Shown: one piece after another, positions 12,001 through 27,000 of the stretch | Layout of the letters: every line of letters starts with the position of its first letter | Position numbering within the stretch: position 1 is the stretch's first letter | From: Lepidostoma basale | Lineage: Eukaryota > Arthropoda > Insecta > Trichoptera > Lepidostomatidae | DNA length: 64,000 nucleotides | Assembly (NCBI GenBank): GCA_022606425.2 | Contig: JAHDVF020001251.1 | Span: forward strand, 358,501-422,500 | Direction: 5' to 3' | Made by a program: the position numbers and the translations under genes | The notes under the pieces: generated by a model | Databases searched by the model: none | What the model saw: only the letters and a program-made list of their open reading frames with translations | What the model was told of the DNA's origin: nothing

Positions 12001-15000
12001 CAAACATACAGATTTGGATATCTCGTTCAGTTCTTTAAGCATTTCGGCTAGTTTCACCAGATCTAATTTGATTATAATGTTTTAAATCATTTTCGTTTTT
12101 CCAGAACCCTATTTGCACTACCGCATCTGGGTGCGGGCCTACTACACCGATCCCTCTTCCCTACCCTCCGTCCCGGCACCCCATCTCCTCAGCCCGCCGT
12201 CCCCTTCGCTGGTGGTGCTGACGGACGTGCCCCCTCCGTCTCCGCCGCTGCTGAGGAACCTGAGCTGCGACCAGCCGCCCGGCACGCTGGTGCTGGCGTG
12301 GTCGCGGCCAGGCAACTACGCGCGGTCGCTGGACGCGTACGCCGTGTCGTTGCGACGCGTGGGCGGCTCCAACCAGAGGATACAGTTCGAAACGGAGGAA
12401 GACCACATCGAGACTGCACTCAACTTGGTAAGTTACTTCTTCATGTCTGCAACAAGCTTCACTCGGTCCTGTCTCCAGCCAGTCTTTTCATTTCTGTGTA
12501 GCTGCCACAGCGCATGTCTCTTATCACCTGGGGTCCATATAGGCGTCCCTTGGGCGGTTTGTGTATTTAGGTAGCATGTTCACAGCAGATGGCCGAACGG
12601 ATAGTGACGTCGAAAGAAGGGTTGGTGCGGGTAACAAAGTTAATGGAGCTTTAAAAGTCGTTAATTTTTCAATGAAAGCGAAAACGGCCGTTCACAATGG
12701 AGTTTTGGTCCCAACCCTAATTTATGGAAGCGAAGCATGGAACTGGCAGAAAAAGGATGAGAGCAGAATAAATGCGGTAAAGTGTGGTAGAACGATATAC
12801 AACAGAATCTCAAATGCCGATATAAGAAAGGAATGTAGAACGAAAGAAGGTATTATGAACAAAATTATGAAAGGATCGCTGCGTTGGTTCGGACATATGG
12901 AATGCATGGATGGAGAAAGAATCACATCACACAGCACCACATCTTGAAAGCATTAATTTTGGACCTCTCTGATGTACGCATAGTCATAAAAGACTCGCAA
13001 TAATAAAAAAACCAGCCGCACAATTGAAGCTAATTTAATGTGTTTTTGTTATTCAATTTATTCTTCTTATATCATAAAAACGTATTTGAACATTTTCTAT
13101 TTCAGTCCGTGGACATCATTAACAATGTCACAATCTACGAAGTCACCCTGCAGGCCTTCACCAAGTCCATCGTGGATCCAAAAGTCCTCATCAACGGAAC
13201 GGAAACGGAGCCGTATCAGGTTTGCCTTTATCCATCATTATTATTTTTTTTTGTTCTGGTATCATACCTTATTCTATTGTTATATTTACTGTCAATCGTG
13301 TTGTTTAACGCTGTCGTTGATTTCTCACAGGTGACAATGACCACGGACTGCGTGGCCGCTCCGCTGGTGGGTTCGGGAGGGGGCATGGGTGCGGGGCTGG
13401 GAGCCCCCAGTGAATCCATGTCGGGGACGGACCTCGGTCATGTGATCGGGATCGTAGTCATGGTCATCATCGTTGCCCTCTTTGCCCTCGTCATGGTCTA
13501 CAGATGGTGAGTGATTCTCCTTTAACAAAGTTGGCTTTACAAAGTAGTTTTGCATATGCATCGGATATTATTAATATAAACGAACACCTCGATTGAATCT
13601 GGTGACACTGGTGGGAAAAGCAATTAATCTGCTGAACGCAGTCTCTTCGGAGATCGACGTCTTTCATATTAGTGAATGTATGCACAGAAGGCAAATACTC
13701 TTGGAGAGTATCTTGTCTTCCTGTAGTGGAACCATCTCTCGTGTGTTTCTGGTAGTATACTATATACAATATATTATTTTACCTGTTCTCAATAGATGCC
13801 TTAAATGCCTTATTTGTATATATCTTTTTAACCATCATTTCGCCCCTGTGGGAGACGCGGTGTGATGAGTTGCGAACCTCATCGCCACCAATCCAGCAAG
13901 AACCTCAAAATGTTCTGAATGAAATTATTCAAATTGGCATTAAAAAAATCATGAAAATTTATTTTAACAGCTGTCAGAACTCTCCACATAAACGAAAAAC
14001 TTATTTATTTTCAACACCAAAACAGCACAATATGTTTAGTTCCATAATTAAAAATTATAAAAACGCGGCAACGAAGAAATTGGCCAGGAGAATTTGATGT
14101 TTTGAAAAAGACAACTTCACATTTCACATATCTAACAGGACACACCCAACACTTTTAAGATGATATAAAAAACATAAATTATTGTTACAATCATATACAC
14201 ACCAAAATAATTTAATAATACACCAAACATCTCCAGTTTTATGGGAGCACCGCGCGAACCAAGCCCTTATATAATATGCTTAGGGCGGTTAATCTTAGAA
14301 AGTGATGCTTTCGGCTAGTGATGTCCGATTGTTTGCGTGTTTAGGACGGCCTTCAAGAAGTGCTACCCCATGTCGTACCTCTTCCTGGAAGAGGGCGGTG
14401 CTGGGGAGGGCTGCGCTGAGGGTGGAGCCCCCGGCAAGGCAGAAGACAAGATCAACCAGGTGAAGAGGGCAGGTGAGTCATACACATTTGATTATTTTCA
14501 TTACCCTGTTTAACTCTTTGGTTTCGCAATGCTTATTTCTCCTGTATGGCACTCCTATTCTTATTTCGAGAAAGCTCAAGCTCAAAATATTAACAGTAGA
14601 CATAAAAGTGTACCGCTGTGCAGATGCAGGAATTGGAATCTATCACAGACATCATTAGAAAACTCAAAACTAAAGAATGGACCGCCACACTGTTATATCC
14701 TGATTTTCTTAAATGCTTTTCAAAATACGGTAAAACCTTGATATAATGGACCTCTATTTAACGAACTTCGGATATATCGGACAAAAGATCCGGTCAAATG
14801 TAAAAAAAATTAAAAACGTATTTTCCCTATTATTATTATTATTTTTTTTTTTATGTACACAACAGGTCGTTTCGACCCAATTACTGTATACATTTTTTTT
14901 ATTTTTTAGCTATTATATTGATTCTCGTGATATGTGATAGGTAGCCAATCTATCGCCATTTTATTGTCACGTGAATTCTACACCAGACCAAAGACAGTGT

Positions 15001-18000
15001 GACAATCACACTTCCATCGCCGGGAATCGAACCCAGGACCTTCGGCATGGAAGTCAGAGCTCGTAACCACTCTGCCACCAAGGTCGTCGTAATAGAGAGT
15101 TGATTATAAAAACAGTTTACTTCAAAAGTGCAAACAAAACGTGATTCCTTTTTCAAAGTAGGATTACCGAAAGCAAGCACGTCGTTATCAAACAGCAACA
15201 TCGCTTCATGACTAGAGTCAGAAGACAATAAATAGAATTTTGTAATATCTAAATACAGTTCAAATGTGAATTCCGTTAATGTGTGTGAATTCACATTACA
15301 GCGAGTCCAGCGCATGCTGTGGTGTTCTGGGGTGCGGCTGAGGGTGCAGCGGGGGGCTCCACAGAGCAGCTGTGGGACTCCTTGCACCCTCCGGTTCCTT
15401 CGGACGGATTCCTGGCGCACACGGCCGCTCTGCATCAGGACGGAGACATCGGATTCAGGTGGGTCACACTACTTCTATACTAATTATTTCAAAAGAAATT
15501 GATCAATATTTGTTTTATCACATATACTCTGAGGAATCTTAGGTACAAGCAAAACCAGTTGGTATCAAGTGTAATTACTAATCTGCGGTTAATATACCAA
15601 AAAACTAACCATCACGCCATTTCTCCAGAGGGGTAGGCAGAATGGATGGATTGCCACAATGCTCTGTCCTGGCATACCTCTCGGGCTTCCTCTACATTCA
15701 TACATCGTACCATGCACGCACGTCGATTATTCCGACTTCGAAAGTGACCTCCTTTTAGTAATTGATTAATTTGGTCATGCCATGTTTTCCTCGGTCGTCC
15801 TCGGCTTCTTTTTCCACTCACGCTGCTTGTGTACAACTTTTTAACCATTCTACTCTCATCCATTCGCTCCATATGTCCAAACCGTCTCAGGGATCCTTTT
15901 TTAATGTTATCCATGATGCAGTCATCTGCCTTACATTTCTTTCTTATTTCATCGTTCGGTATTCTATCATACAGCTTCATATGAAAATTTATATATTTGT
16001 TATTTCAGCAAGGAATATGAGCTGATACAGTCCAGGTCTGCCGTCCTCGGTCACACGTCTCACCACAGCCAGCATCCGGACAATAGACTCAAGAATCGCT
16101 ACCTCAACATCACCGCATGTAAGTTCCATGGGATACTTCTACTTCTAGTGTTCTTCACTCAATCTCTCAGTATCTTGCCTGCTGTTCTACATTATTTCCT
16201 TCATTCTCCATTCGCTTAGCAGTTTAAACAATGGACCATTTTTTTAGATGATCATTCCCGGGTGTGTCTCCTTCCCTCTTCATCCTGCGACTGCGATCCG
16301 GGAAAGGACCACCGTCGCTCCTGCACCTCGAAACCGTCATCGCAAGACTCTTCGCCGCACTGCGACTACGTCAACGCTAATTTCATCGACGGCATTGTTG
16401 CTGAGATCGACGCAGAGCTCGCAAAGTTCATCATCGAGCAGAACGAGCGCAGAAAACTTGCGCAGAAGAAGAAAATGGACGCAGAGGCGACGAAGCTAGA
16501 AATAGAGACGAGACAGGCGAATCTAGGCGCGAAGATTTCGCAGCCTCTTCTCCCGCTCAATCTGGAAGCGCTGGAATCGAAGATACCCCAAGGCTTCAAC
16601 ACCGTGGATCCGCGGATATCTTTCGGCCCGTTTGAATCGAAGGTCGCAGCGGCAAATAAGGAAAAGCTAACGCTGGATTTGAACGGCGAACGGAAGGTGA
16701 CATCGCCCGGTTTGGAGATACTACCAAATACGTGCAGATTATCCATCAACTTGGAGAAGAAAGAAGAAAAAGAAAAGGCGGAAAACGATGCCAAAAGCGA
16801 CACCAAGTCTGTCAAGGAGCCTAAGGGTAAGAAGCGTTCGACTTCTGCCGACACCCGCGACATTGTTATAGATAAAAAGTCTACCAGTAGGGGGCACAGC
16901 AAGAATTCTTCCGTGGTCGTGAACAACGAGAGTCCGCTGAACGGCGTGCCAAAGATCGAGGGGGCGTTTTTGAATATAGAATTTTCCGGGATCGTGGACT
17001 CTGAGAGGGAGCTGCAGCAGGCCAGGGAGGCAGAGAGGCTGGAGGAAGCCACCCGGCTGGCCAAGGAAGCGGCGGAGGAGACGTTGGATGATCTGGACGA
17101 TCTCTACACTCAAATAGGTATGTTTTGTTTTTATTATCCTTAGTCATTTCAAGAAAGCTCAAGCTCCAAGTATTCAGCAGTAGCGTTAAAAGCGTACTGC
17201 TGTACGGATGTGAGACTTGGAAGTCTACCGTGGACGTTATTGGTAAACTCCAGGTGTTTATAAATAGGTGCCTTCGCTCAATATTCAAAATCTATTGGCC
17301 CCAAAGAGTGTCAAATGCCATTCTCGGGACCATGGCAGGCGAAAAGCCAATTAGAGAACAAGTCGCTAGACGCAAATGGCAGTGGATCGATCACACTCTG
17401 AGACGGAACCCAGCCTGCATCGCTCAGGGTGCACTAGACTGGTCCCCTATGGGGGGAAAGAGAAAGCGAGGCAGATCTAGAGCCACCTGGAGAAGAACCC
17501 TGCAGGACGAGGTTAAGGCAGCAGGCCTCACATGTTAGGCATCAGGCATGCGATAGAGTCGGGTGGAGAAGATTCCTTGACGCCCTATGTACCACGGAGG
17601 TGTGAAAAAGAAGAAGAAGTCATAAATAACTTACGATTTTTTATCCTACGTTTATTTTGCTTTAAAATTCACAGAAAATTATATTTATCAATTACGTATT
17701 CACCAATGTTAAATATAACCTTCTCCCATGTTATTGGTAACTTATCGTTCCCCTCCTCATAAAATTTTGTGGGTTGTTCATCATTAATGAAAGATTTTCC
17801 ATCCAAAATTTTTTGTAAGGAACAAGAAATGTGGTAGTCCATAGGAGCGATATCTGGGGAGTAGGGTGGGTGTGGCAAAACAGATCAGTTGAGCTCCAGA
17901 TTTTTTTAGTAAGGCAGATGATTGCATCATAAGTAAAATTAAAAAAGGATCCCTGAGATGGTTTGGACATATGGAACGAATGGACGAGAGAATGACATTA

Positions 18001-21000
18001 AAATGCTGTATACAAGCAGTGTGAGTGGAAAGATACGAAAAGCATGGCATGACCAAATTAATCAAATACTGAAAGGCGGCCACATTCAAAGTCAGAAAAA
18101 TCGACTAGCATTTATGTTACGATGTATAATGTGGAGGAAGCTAGAGAGGTATGTCAGGAGAGAATGGTACTGCGGTCCATCTCTCTGCCTACCCCTCCAG
18201 TGAAACGGCGTGATGGTTAGTTAGTTAGTTATGGTAAAGAATAACGTGGCACTAATTCGTGAATATTCATGAAAGTACGTTCAGAAGACAAATACTCTTG
18301 ACTTTGGAGAGTATCTTGTATTCCTAATGTCGAACCATCTCTCATGCGTTCCTGGTATTATATATTTATTATGTTTTACCTGTTCTCAATAGATGCCTTA
18401 AACTATAATTGTTGTTTGTAATATCTTTTGAGAAAATAAACTGATTTGATTAATCAAATATTAAATGGCGGCCACGTGAGGAGTCGGAGAAATCAACGTG
18501 CGTGCATGACACGATGTATGAATGTTGAGGAAGCGACGGTCCATTCTTTCTGCCTCCACTTGGAGAAACCGCGTGATGGTTAGTTAGTTAATATTCGTAT
18601 AATTTTTTTTTGTTCCCCCATTCTCAGGCGGTGAATCTTACCGTGTGAAGTCTTCGTGGCTGCTGGACCGAAGGAGATACATCGGCACCCAGGGGCCCAC
18701 GCCTGACACGCTCCCCGCCTTCTGGAGGATGGTCTGGGACCACCGTGTGGCCGTTCTCGTCATGATCACAAACCTGGTGGAACGCGGACGGGTGAGTTCT
18801 AACCTACAATCCGTATATTGATGCTGGACTGATGTAAGATCATTCCAACTACCCTTGTCTTCTGATTGACTGGGATAGGATTGTGAAGCATCCTGTTAGA
18901 ATTCAATCCGTGGGAAAAAATACGTAAATAGAGGTAAAATATAAATGGAGGGTATTGAAAAAAAACATAATTTTTTTATTTTAAATCACGTAGATTAGTT
19001 TGTAAAACGCATGCCAAAAAAAACAAAAGAAACCGATAAAAAAGAAAGAAAATATTGTAATTAACTTAACAAATAAAACACCAAAAAATGTAAAAAGTAT
19101 ATGTAAATAATGATCGTGAATAATGTCAAAAAGAACGAAGCGTTACTAATCGAGTCGAAAACCGAACGATAGATGCTGAATGTCAGTCAATCACCACGTT
19201 GCGTGCCGTATGCCGACCAATCACGTTTCTAATGCGCCGCCTCATTATCAAGCCTTCCGTGGCCGAGTGGTAATTGTATTGACTGCCACCCCTAAAGTTT
19301 CGGGTTCGATTCCTGGCGAGGAGAGTGTGATTGTCACACTGTCTTTAGTATGGTGTAGAATTCACGTATGGCCATAGATTAGCTACCTATCACATGTCAC
19401 AAGAATCACTATGATAGCTATAATACCCTTTACATCGATTTGGCTCGTGCTGTCATGGTGTAAAGATCGATTCAACAAAATAATAATAATAATAAATGAT
19501 GATCGGGAATGATAATGTCAAAAAGAACGAAGTGTTAAATATAGAGTCGAAAACCGAATGACAGATGCCAAATGTCGGCCAATCACCACGTTGCGCGCCA
19601 TATGCCGACCAATCACCTCATTGTCAAGCGCGTGTAATTCGCATTTAAAAAAAAAAATTTTTTGACTTAAATGGCGGGAAAAAACAACGTAAAAGCGGGT
19701 AAAAATTGATCTAAAATATATCGGGACTGAAAAAATTAAACGCAATTTGCTGGAAAATGTTAAATACGGGAACATAAAATCCGGGTTTCACTGTAATTCA
19801 ATCTTCTTTTCATATTGGTTGGACGCTGCTAGGCCCTATTTGTGCAGAGTTTGCTGGCTTTTATGATGTGGAGAATTCGCATCATTGTTCCAACAGTTTA
19901 CCTAATCACAATCAAACCTAATTGACATTAATTTTTGTCTGCTGCGTAATACAATGCATATTCCATGTACGTAAGGGCAATTTTCTTTGAACTTCTTTTA
20001 ATGTATCTTTTCTTTGCAGAGAAAATGTGACCTGTACTGGCCGAAGGAGGGCACGGAGACGTATGGAGCCATTCAGGTTGTGATGCTGAAGGAGGATGTC
20101 ATGGCCACGTATACTGTCAGAACTTTCCAGATCAAGAACACCAAGGTATGCCCGAATCCTTCTTTTTCTTCGGTGTTACAACCCAACCGCCGCCTCTCAG
20201 TCTTGCTGCTCCAGGATCTGACAGTCTGCCACGGCACCATCCATCCATCACAGTCTCAGCCTATTGACGCTTCTTTGCCCTACTGGATTGTCAGATAACA
20301 CTCTTTTGAGGAGCTCCAGATCCCTCGTGCGGTGCAAGTTCCCTAGCCAGCGCAGTCTAAATCTTTATAATGAATGGATAAATGACAGACTCGCATATAC
20401 AAGGTCTGTCCAAAAAATAAGCGAACTGTTTTTTTTTTAAATTTAATTTTCCAAAATTTATGATAGATCAATCTTATCCCCTTCAAAATGCTCCCCATTT
20501 GTATCGATGCACTTGTCCCACCTCCGTTTCCATTGTTCAAAACATTCCTGGAAGTCTTCAGGAGTCAGGCTCTTCAGCTGCTTTGTCGTTTCACATTTTA
20601 TCGTCTACACTTCGTCCCAGTGTCGCCCCCTCATGACCTTTTTACATTTCGGGAACAAAAAGTAGTCGCCAGAGGCTAAATCTAGTGAATAGGGAGGGTG
20701 ATCAATAACAGAGATCGCGTTACAGGTCTAAAACTGGCGAACAATCAGTGATAGATATGAAAGCGTATTGTCATGATTTTTTCAACTTCAAATGTTCTGT
20801 TCGTCAAATCGTGTGCACAGACGATATTCCTAAATTTAGTTCATCAGCAATCATCCAAACAGATAATCGATGATTGGAAAGCATAACAAACCAAACACGT
20901 TCAATGTTTTCATCAACACAGGAAGTCGACGGTCGTCCTGAACTTGCATCGTCCTTGCAGTTATCACGGCCCTCACTAAAACTCTTGATCCACTTAAAAT

Positions 21001-24000
21001 GGTGATTACGGATTCACTTAGTGGCTCACCCGGCAACAAAGTAGCCAGTGCTCTAGCGCGAATTTCAACTGATGACCACCCGAGCAACGCATTTAATGGA
21101 CAGACCTAGTCCACCTGGAAGACCACCTATGAGATGGAGGGACGGCTGTTCCTCATCATCCATGGAGACATGATTTCTGTGCCACAGATCAACAGATCTA
21201 TTGAAAGAAGATTTGATTTAATGTAATAATTTTGCCTGTAGGTGGGATTGTCTCGTTCCGTTCTGCAGTACCACTACACGGTATGGCCAGATCACGGCAC
21301 TCCCGAACATCCATTGGCAGTTCTCCGCTTCAGGGAGGCGGCTCGCAGAGCAGCTCCACCGCAGGCCGGAGCTATCCTTGTCCACTGCAGGTAAGGTTTC
21401 AGAGCAAGGATACCCCATATATCCCTAAAAACTAATAACAGTATAAGTCCACTAATTCGAACAACGTTTTTCGTAATTCGAAATTTTCATAATTTGCTCG
21501 GTCCAAAAATTTACTTTTCATAGTAAATTCTACCAATAAATCGAAATATCGCATATTTCGTAATTCATAATGTTTTCATCAATATGTACTTACGATTTCT
21601 AATAATTCAAGTGAGACATTAATATAAAGTGAAATGTCTGTGAAGTGACATGAGAAAGAATCTGGTTCGGCGTCTGATTTCTTGGTTTCTTATTTTGTCT
21701 CGGAGACTCACACTGAGCATTTGCCTCTCCATGGAACGTTGTGTTGCTGTTAGGGTGGTTGTCTCTAGACTATGTATATAAAAAATAACTAACTAACTAA
21801 CCATCACGCCGTTTTGCCGAAGGCGTAGACAGAAAGAATGGAGCTTTTGAAAAAAAAATACTAAATATTAATGTTTCTAATTGTAATTTCTAGGTTTTAA
21901 TTGTAAATAATGGAAAAAAAAAAAAAAAAATCTTTATAATATTTATTTAGTTTTATTCCACTTGAAATTTTGCTCCAAATAGTTCTTCTGGTACTTACTT
22001 AGTTTGTTAGGCTTTATTAAATCTATCTTAATGTCAAGTCGAAATACTAATGTCTAGTCAGATTTGACATCTTAATGTCAAGTCAGAGTTGACATATTAA
22101 TGTCAACTAAGAGTTGAATACTAATGTCAAGTAAGAGTTCACATACTAATGTCAAGTCAGAGTTGACATACTAATGTCAAGTCAGAGTTGACATATTAAT
22201 GTCAAGTAAGAGTTGAATACTAATGTCAAGTAAGAGTTCACATACTAATGTCAAGTCAGAGTTTACATACTAATGTCAAGTCAGAGTTGACATACTAATG
22301 TCAAGTCAGAGCTGATATACTAATGTCAAGTCAGAGTTGACATACTAATGTCAAGTCAGAGTTGACATACTAATGTCAAGTCAGAGCTGATATACTAATG
22401 TCAAGTCAGAGTTGACATACTAATGTCAAGTCAGAACTGATATACTAATGTCAAGTCAGAGTTGACATACTAATGTCAAGTCAGAGCTGATATACTAATG
22501 TCAGAGTTGACATACTAATGTCAAGTCAGAGCTGATATACTAATGTCAAGTCAGAGTTGACATACTAATGTCAAGTCAGAGTTGACATTCGACCGATAAG
22601 GGTTAACCTGATTTTTCTTGATAATATTAATTGTTTATTTGTTGTTTCCAGCGCTGGAGTGGGCCGCACTGGGACTTACATCGTCCTGGATGCTATGTTG
22701 AACCACCTGAAGCTGACAGGATCCCTGAACGTATTCGGATTCCTGTGCCACGTGAGGACCCAGCGCAACTTCCTCGTGCAGACTGAGGAGCAGTATGTCT
22801 TCATTCACGACGCCCTCCTGGAGGCCATCCAATCCGGAGACACAGAAGTCCCGGCCGAACAAGCCAAAGAGTACCTGAAGAAGCTTCTAGAGCCGTTCCC
22901 CGAAGGCCACGTCTTAGACGGAGGGTCTTTGAGCAATAAGTTTGGTCTCTACGGAGCACCGCTGTCTGATAAGAAAGAACCCGTCAACGGAGTCTTGTCA
23001 AACGGCAGATTAAGAAACGTCTCCACGGGAGAAAGCGATTTCGCAATGTGGGACAACGAAAGTAGTACACGTTTCAAGGACGAGAGAACTTTAGACGAAT
23101 GCAGGAACGAGCTCGTGAGCGTATCGTTGCAAAATTCTCTTTTCAACGAGAGGAATCGCAAAGATGTAACCGGCGAGTGTAACGGGAATAAACACGTCCA
23201 ATCGGACGCGGCCGGGAAGGGTTTCGAAGTTGAAAACGGCAATTTAAACGATATCGAAGAAAGGAACTTGATCAACGAGGAAACTATCATCGACTGCGAA
23301 GAACAGGATAAGTACATCACTCTGGATATCGACGGAGATGGTAAAAAAGCAACAGACATAAGTCCAGAGCTGATCCTCGATGGAATGGACCAGAAAATGA
23401 TAGACTTCGGTGACGGGCCCAACAATTTAATCGTTAAAAATGAGAAACTGAACAGTCTCGAGATCAAGGGAGACAATGTTTCGGTGAATTCTCTGAACTT
23501 AGTTAAGTCCGATCACTCGACGAGCTACGAGAAATTGAACGGCACGTGCACGAAGACGAGCGAGGAGTCGAAGGCAAGCTCCATGTCGAATGAGGAGGTG
23601 GATCTGCTGTCGAACGAGAACAACGGCAGCGGGAAGATGGACGAGGTCAACGGTACGACGGCATTTGGAAACGACAACAGCAACACAGTCACGAGCAGCA
23701 TCAGCTCCGACACGAATAATCTGAACAACGTTGCCAACTTCAGGGACAGGCCAAACTTCTCGCCGGGCTTGGGTAACGGGAACTCTGACGGAGGGGAGGT
23801 GTACAGAAGAGAGAGGAATATCAGGTTTGTAGTATGATTCTTAAAATCACGTTTTTGCTTTTTATTTACGCTTATTTGGAACTAACTGACTCCTCACGTG
23901 GCAGACATTCAATATTTGATTAATTTGATTGTGCCAAGTTTTCCTTGGCCTTCCTCTATTTCTAGTCCCGTTTACATTGTTTCATCCGCATACAATAGAG

Positions 24001-27000
24001 AGCTTACTGACACTCCACTCATTTTGGCACCTACATCAGTATTTGTGGATTGTAATGATGGATTTGGATTAACATTGGATGGATTTCAACTAACTAACCA
24101 GCACGCCGTTTCACCGGAGGGGTAGGCAGAGAGGATGGACCGCCATACCTTTCTGTCCTTACATACCTCTCTATCTTCCTCCACATTCATACATCGTAAC
24201 ATGCACGTTGTGTCAATTTTTCTGACTTCAAATGTGGCCGCCTTTCAGTATTTGATTAATTTGGTCATGCCATGCTTTTCTTGGTCTTCCCCGGCTTTTC
24301 TTCCCACTCAAACTGCTTGTTTACAACGTTTTAACCATTCTTCTCTCGTCCATTCGTTCCATATGTCAAAACCATCTCAGGGACCCTTTTTTAATTTTAC
24401 TTATGATGCAATCATCTGCCTTACATTTCTTCTTTATTTTGTCGTTCAGTATTCTAACATATATCGTTTTCTTGCACATTCTTCTCAGAAATCTCATTTC
24501 TACGACATTTATCCTACTTTCATCACCTTTTTTGCCAGCTCCAAGCTTCACTTCTATACATTAAACGTGTGAATCAAAACAAAACGGGCGTAAAAAGAGA
24601 GAAAATATTTTAATTAACTTAACAAATAAAACAAAACTGTATTTAAATATGACCGTGAATAATCGCGTTACAAATCGAGTCGAAAATCGAATGATAGGAC
24701 AGATGTTATAGCATTTAACCGGCGAAAATTTAAAGATGTCGACCGATCACCACGTTACTTGCCGTTTGCCGACCAATCACGGCTGAAATAATGTGTCTAC
24801 TACGCCGACCTGTTGTCAAGCGCGTGTAACTCACGTCTTTTGAATATTTTCGACGTGAATTGCCAGGAAAAATAACGTGAAAGCGGGTAATAAATGTACT
24901 AAAATATATTGAGATTGAAATATTAACACGCAATTAGGTAGGTTAGGTTGTACGGTGTCTTCAATCTGAATATTTTGTTTTCCAGACCCAAGACCGAGGA
25001 AAATTACGAGCTCCTCGGCACTGGGAGTCGGATGGGTGCCCTGAACAACAATGCGGATTCCTGCTTCGCCGGCGGGCACCGCTTCTCATGCCAGCGTAGA
25101 GACATGTCCGGGAAGAAGCCCAGGAATCTTCTGGAGCACCAGTTCAAGGTATAATCAATTTTACTATTTGCCCGACTAACGACTGACTGACAAATAGATG
25201 TATATCTAATTAATATGAATGAAAACGTCTGTCTTCTAGGAGTTCTTCTAGAATGAAATTTTCAAATCAAATCAAATCAGTTTATTAACTCAAAAGACAT
25301 TAAAAACAGCAAAATGTTTAAGGCATCTATTGAGTACAGGTAAAATATTATAAAAATACAACATAATACCAGGAACGCATTAGAGATGGTTCGACATTAG
25401 GAAGGCAAGATACTTTTTAAAGTCAAGAGTATTTGTCTCCTGAACGTACCTTCACTAATATGAAAGATGTCGATCTCCGAGGAGACCGCGTTCAGCAGAC
25501 TAATTGCTCTTCCCACTGGTGTCACCAGAGGCAGATTGGTTCTGGTGGCCGGTAGGTAAAACAATCTGTGCTATCGCTGTCGGAGAAATCTATCAGGGAC
25601 AAAAAGACATGGCCACCCACCCTCCACCAACACCCTCTAGCATGGCCAAGTTCTCGAAATATCCCCTGATTAATTTAGAGAAATGGGTAATGAAATGCCC
25701 ATCTCTTCGAAGCTGTAGAGAATTGGTTCCGAGCATTCCTAAAAGAAATGCCATAGGATAGAGCCACGGATAACTACCATACTCCCTCGTGTAGAGATAC
25801 CTCAGAAACTTTTTCTGAACCCTCTCAAGCATAACGGAATATCTCGCCTCGTGAGGATTCCATATCACACAACCACTTTCGAGTCTGCTCTGAACCAACG
25901 CGTTGTATAGGACTCTGAGCACATTGGGATCTCGGAAAACTCTTCCGGTCCGAATGATGAAGCCCAACATCCTCAGTGCAATGTCACAAATCCTCTCGAT
26001 AAGTGCACGAATGTTATATATGTTTCGCCCTTCTAAGGCATTAAAAAAAAATATTTGATATTTATTTATTTTTTTTTTTTTATTTGATTTATTTTTTTTT
26101 TTAAAAACCCGATTGGGTTATATGGTTACATTTTTAGATCTTAGGTACTATTAATTATGATTTGTTTCAGATATTTTGTCTTGAAGCGCTTTGAAGGTTC
26201 CTGGTTCTTCTTTCTGTATTGTTTCTCCTAGGCTTTCTTTTAGTTTGTTGTAGTTAATTTTCTTTGTGGTATATTGTTGATGTTTTATTCTCTGTCTGGG
26301 TATAGTTTTTAGTTTAGAATCAATGATAGATTTATAATGCCTTAGAATCAATGATGACGCTTCATTGAGACGGTCCAGAGGAATTCCCCAGATAACGTGA
26401 ATTGGATTTATAACGTGAGTTGGATTTTGTATTTCGAAGATTATTGACGGCATGTTCCATCTTGCAGCTGGTGACGAGCTTCGAACCGAGCAAGTACCAC
26501 ACGGTCAGCGCTTGCAAGCTCGTCAATCAGGTCAAGAACAGGAGAGGCGCCGTCTTGCCTGTGGAGAGCGGGAGGGTCCATCTCATACCGAAGCCTGGCG
26601 TCGAAGGTAAGATTTGTTTCATATTTATTTATTTGTAAATCTATCCTTTAGAAGTATGTAGCAGACAACGAACATGAACTACAAGCCCTAGTATCTAGTA
26701 CAAATGAGCTATACAAGAATGTGAATAAGTCCTCGGTAGTATGATAGCAAGCTCAGGAGGTTCGTAGGAAGATGTAGCCAGCAGACTCAACAAGGCAAGG
26801 GGAGCTTTCGCTATTCTTCGCCCTGTATGGTGCTCCGGTATCATTTCGTGAAAGCTCAAGCTCCAAATATTCAGCAGTAGCCTTAAAAGCGTACTGCTGT
26901 ACGGATGTGAGACTTGGAAATCTACCGCGGACGTTATTGGAAAACTCCTGGTATTTATAAATAGGTGCCTTTGCTCAATATTCAAGATCTATTGGTTACA

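Noticed and set aside
12161..12419. Reverse frames opposite exon 3
   Set aside because: Arg/Ala-rich shadows of the GC-rich FN3 exon.
16366..17113. Long reverse-strand reading frames (232 and 124 codons) opposite exon 9
   Set aside because: They are mirror frames of a GC-rich exon with strong forward support (splice sites, phase, D1 motif). Ser/Phe-rich composition comes from the reverse of Glu/Lys codons.
19250..19330. Functional tRNA gene
   Set aside because: A and B boxes are present but no complete cloverleaf can be drawn, and the same sequence recurs with a common body and tail, so it is a SINE head.
22031..22590. CRISPR-like array
   Set aside because: Units follow each other without unique spacers and the period is 25 bp. 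This is a minisatellite in a eukaryotic intron.
22949..23737. Reverse frames opposite exon 13 (175 and 70 codons)
   Set aside because: Shadow of the forward exon; no motif of their own.
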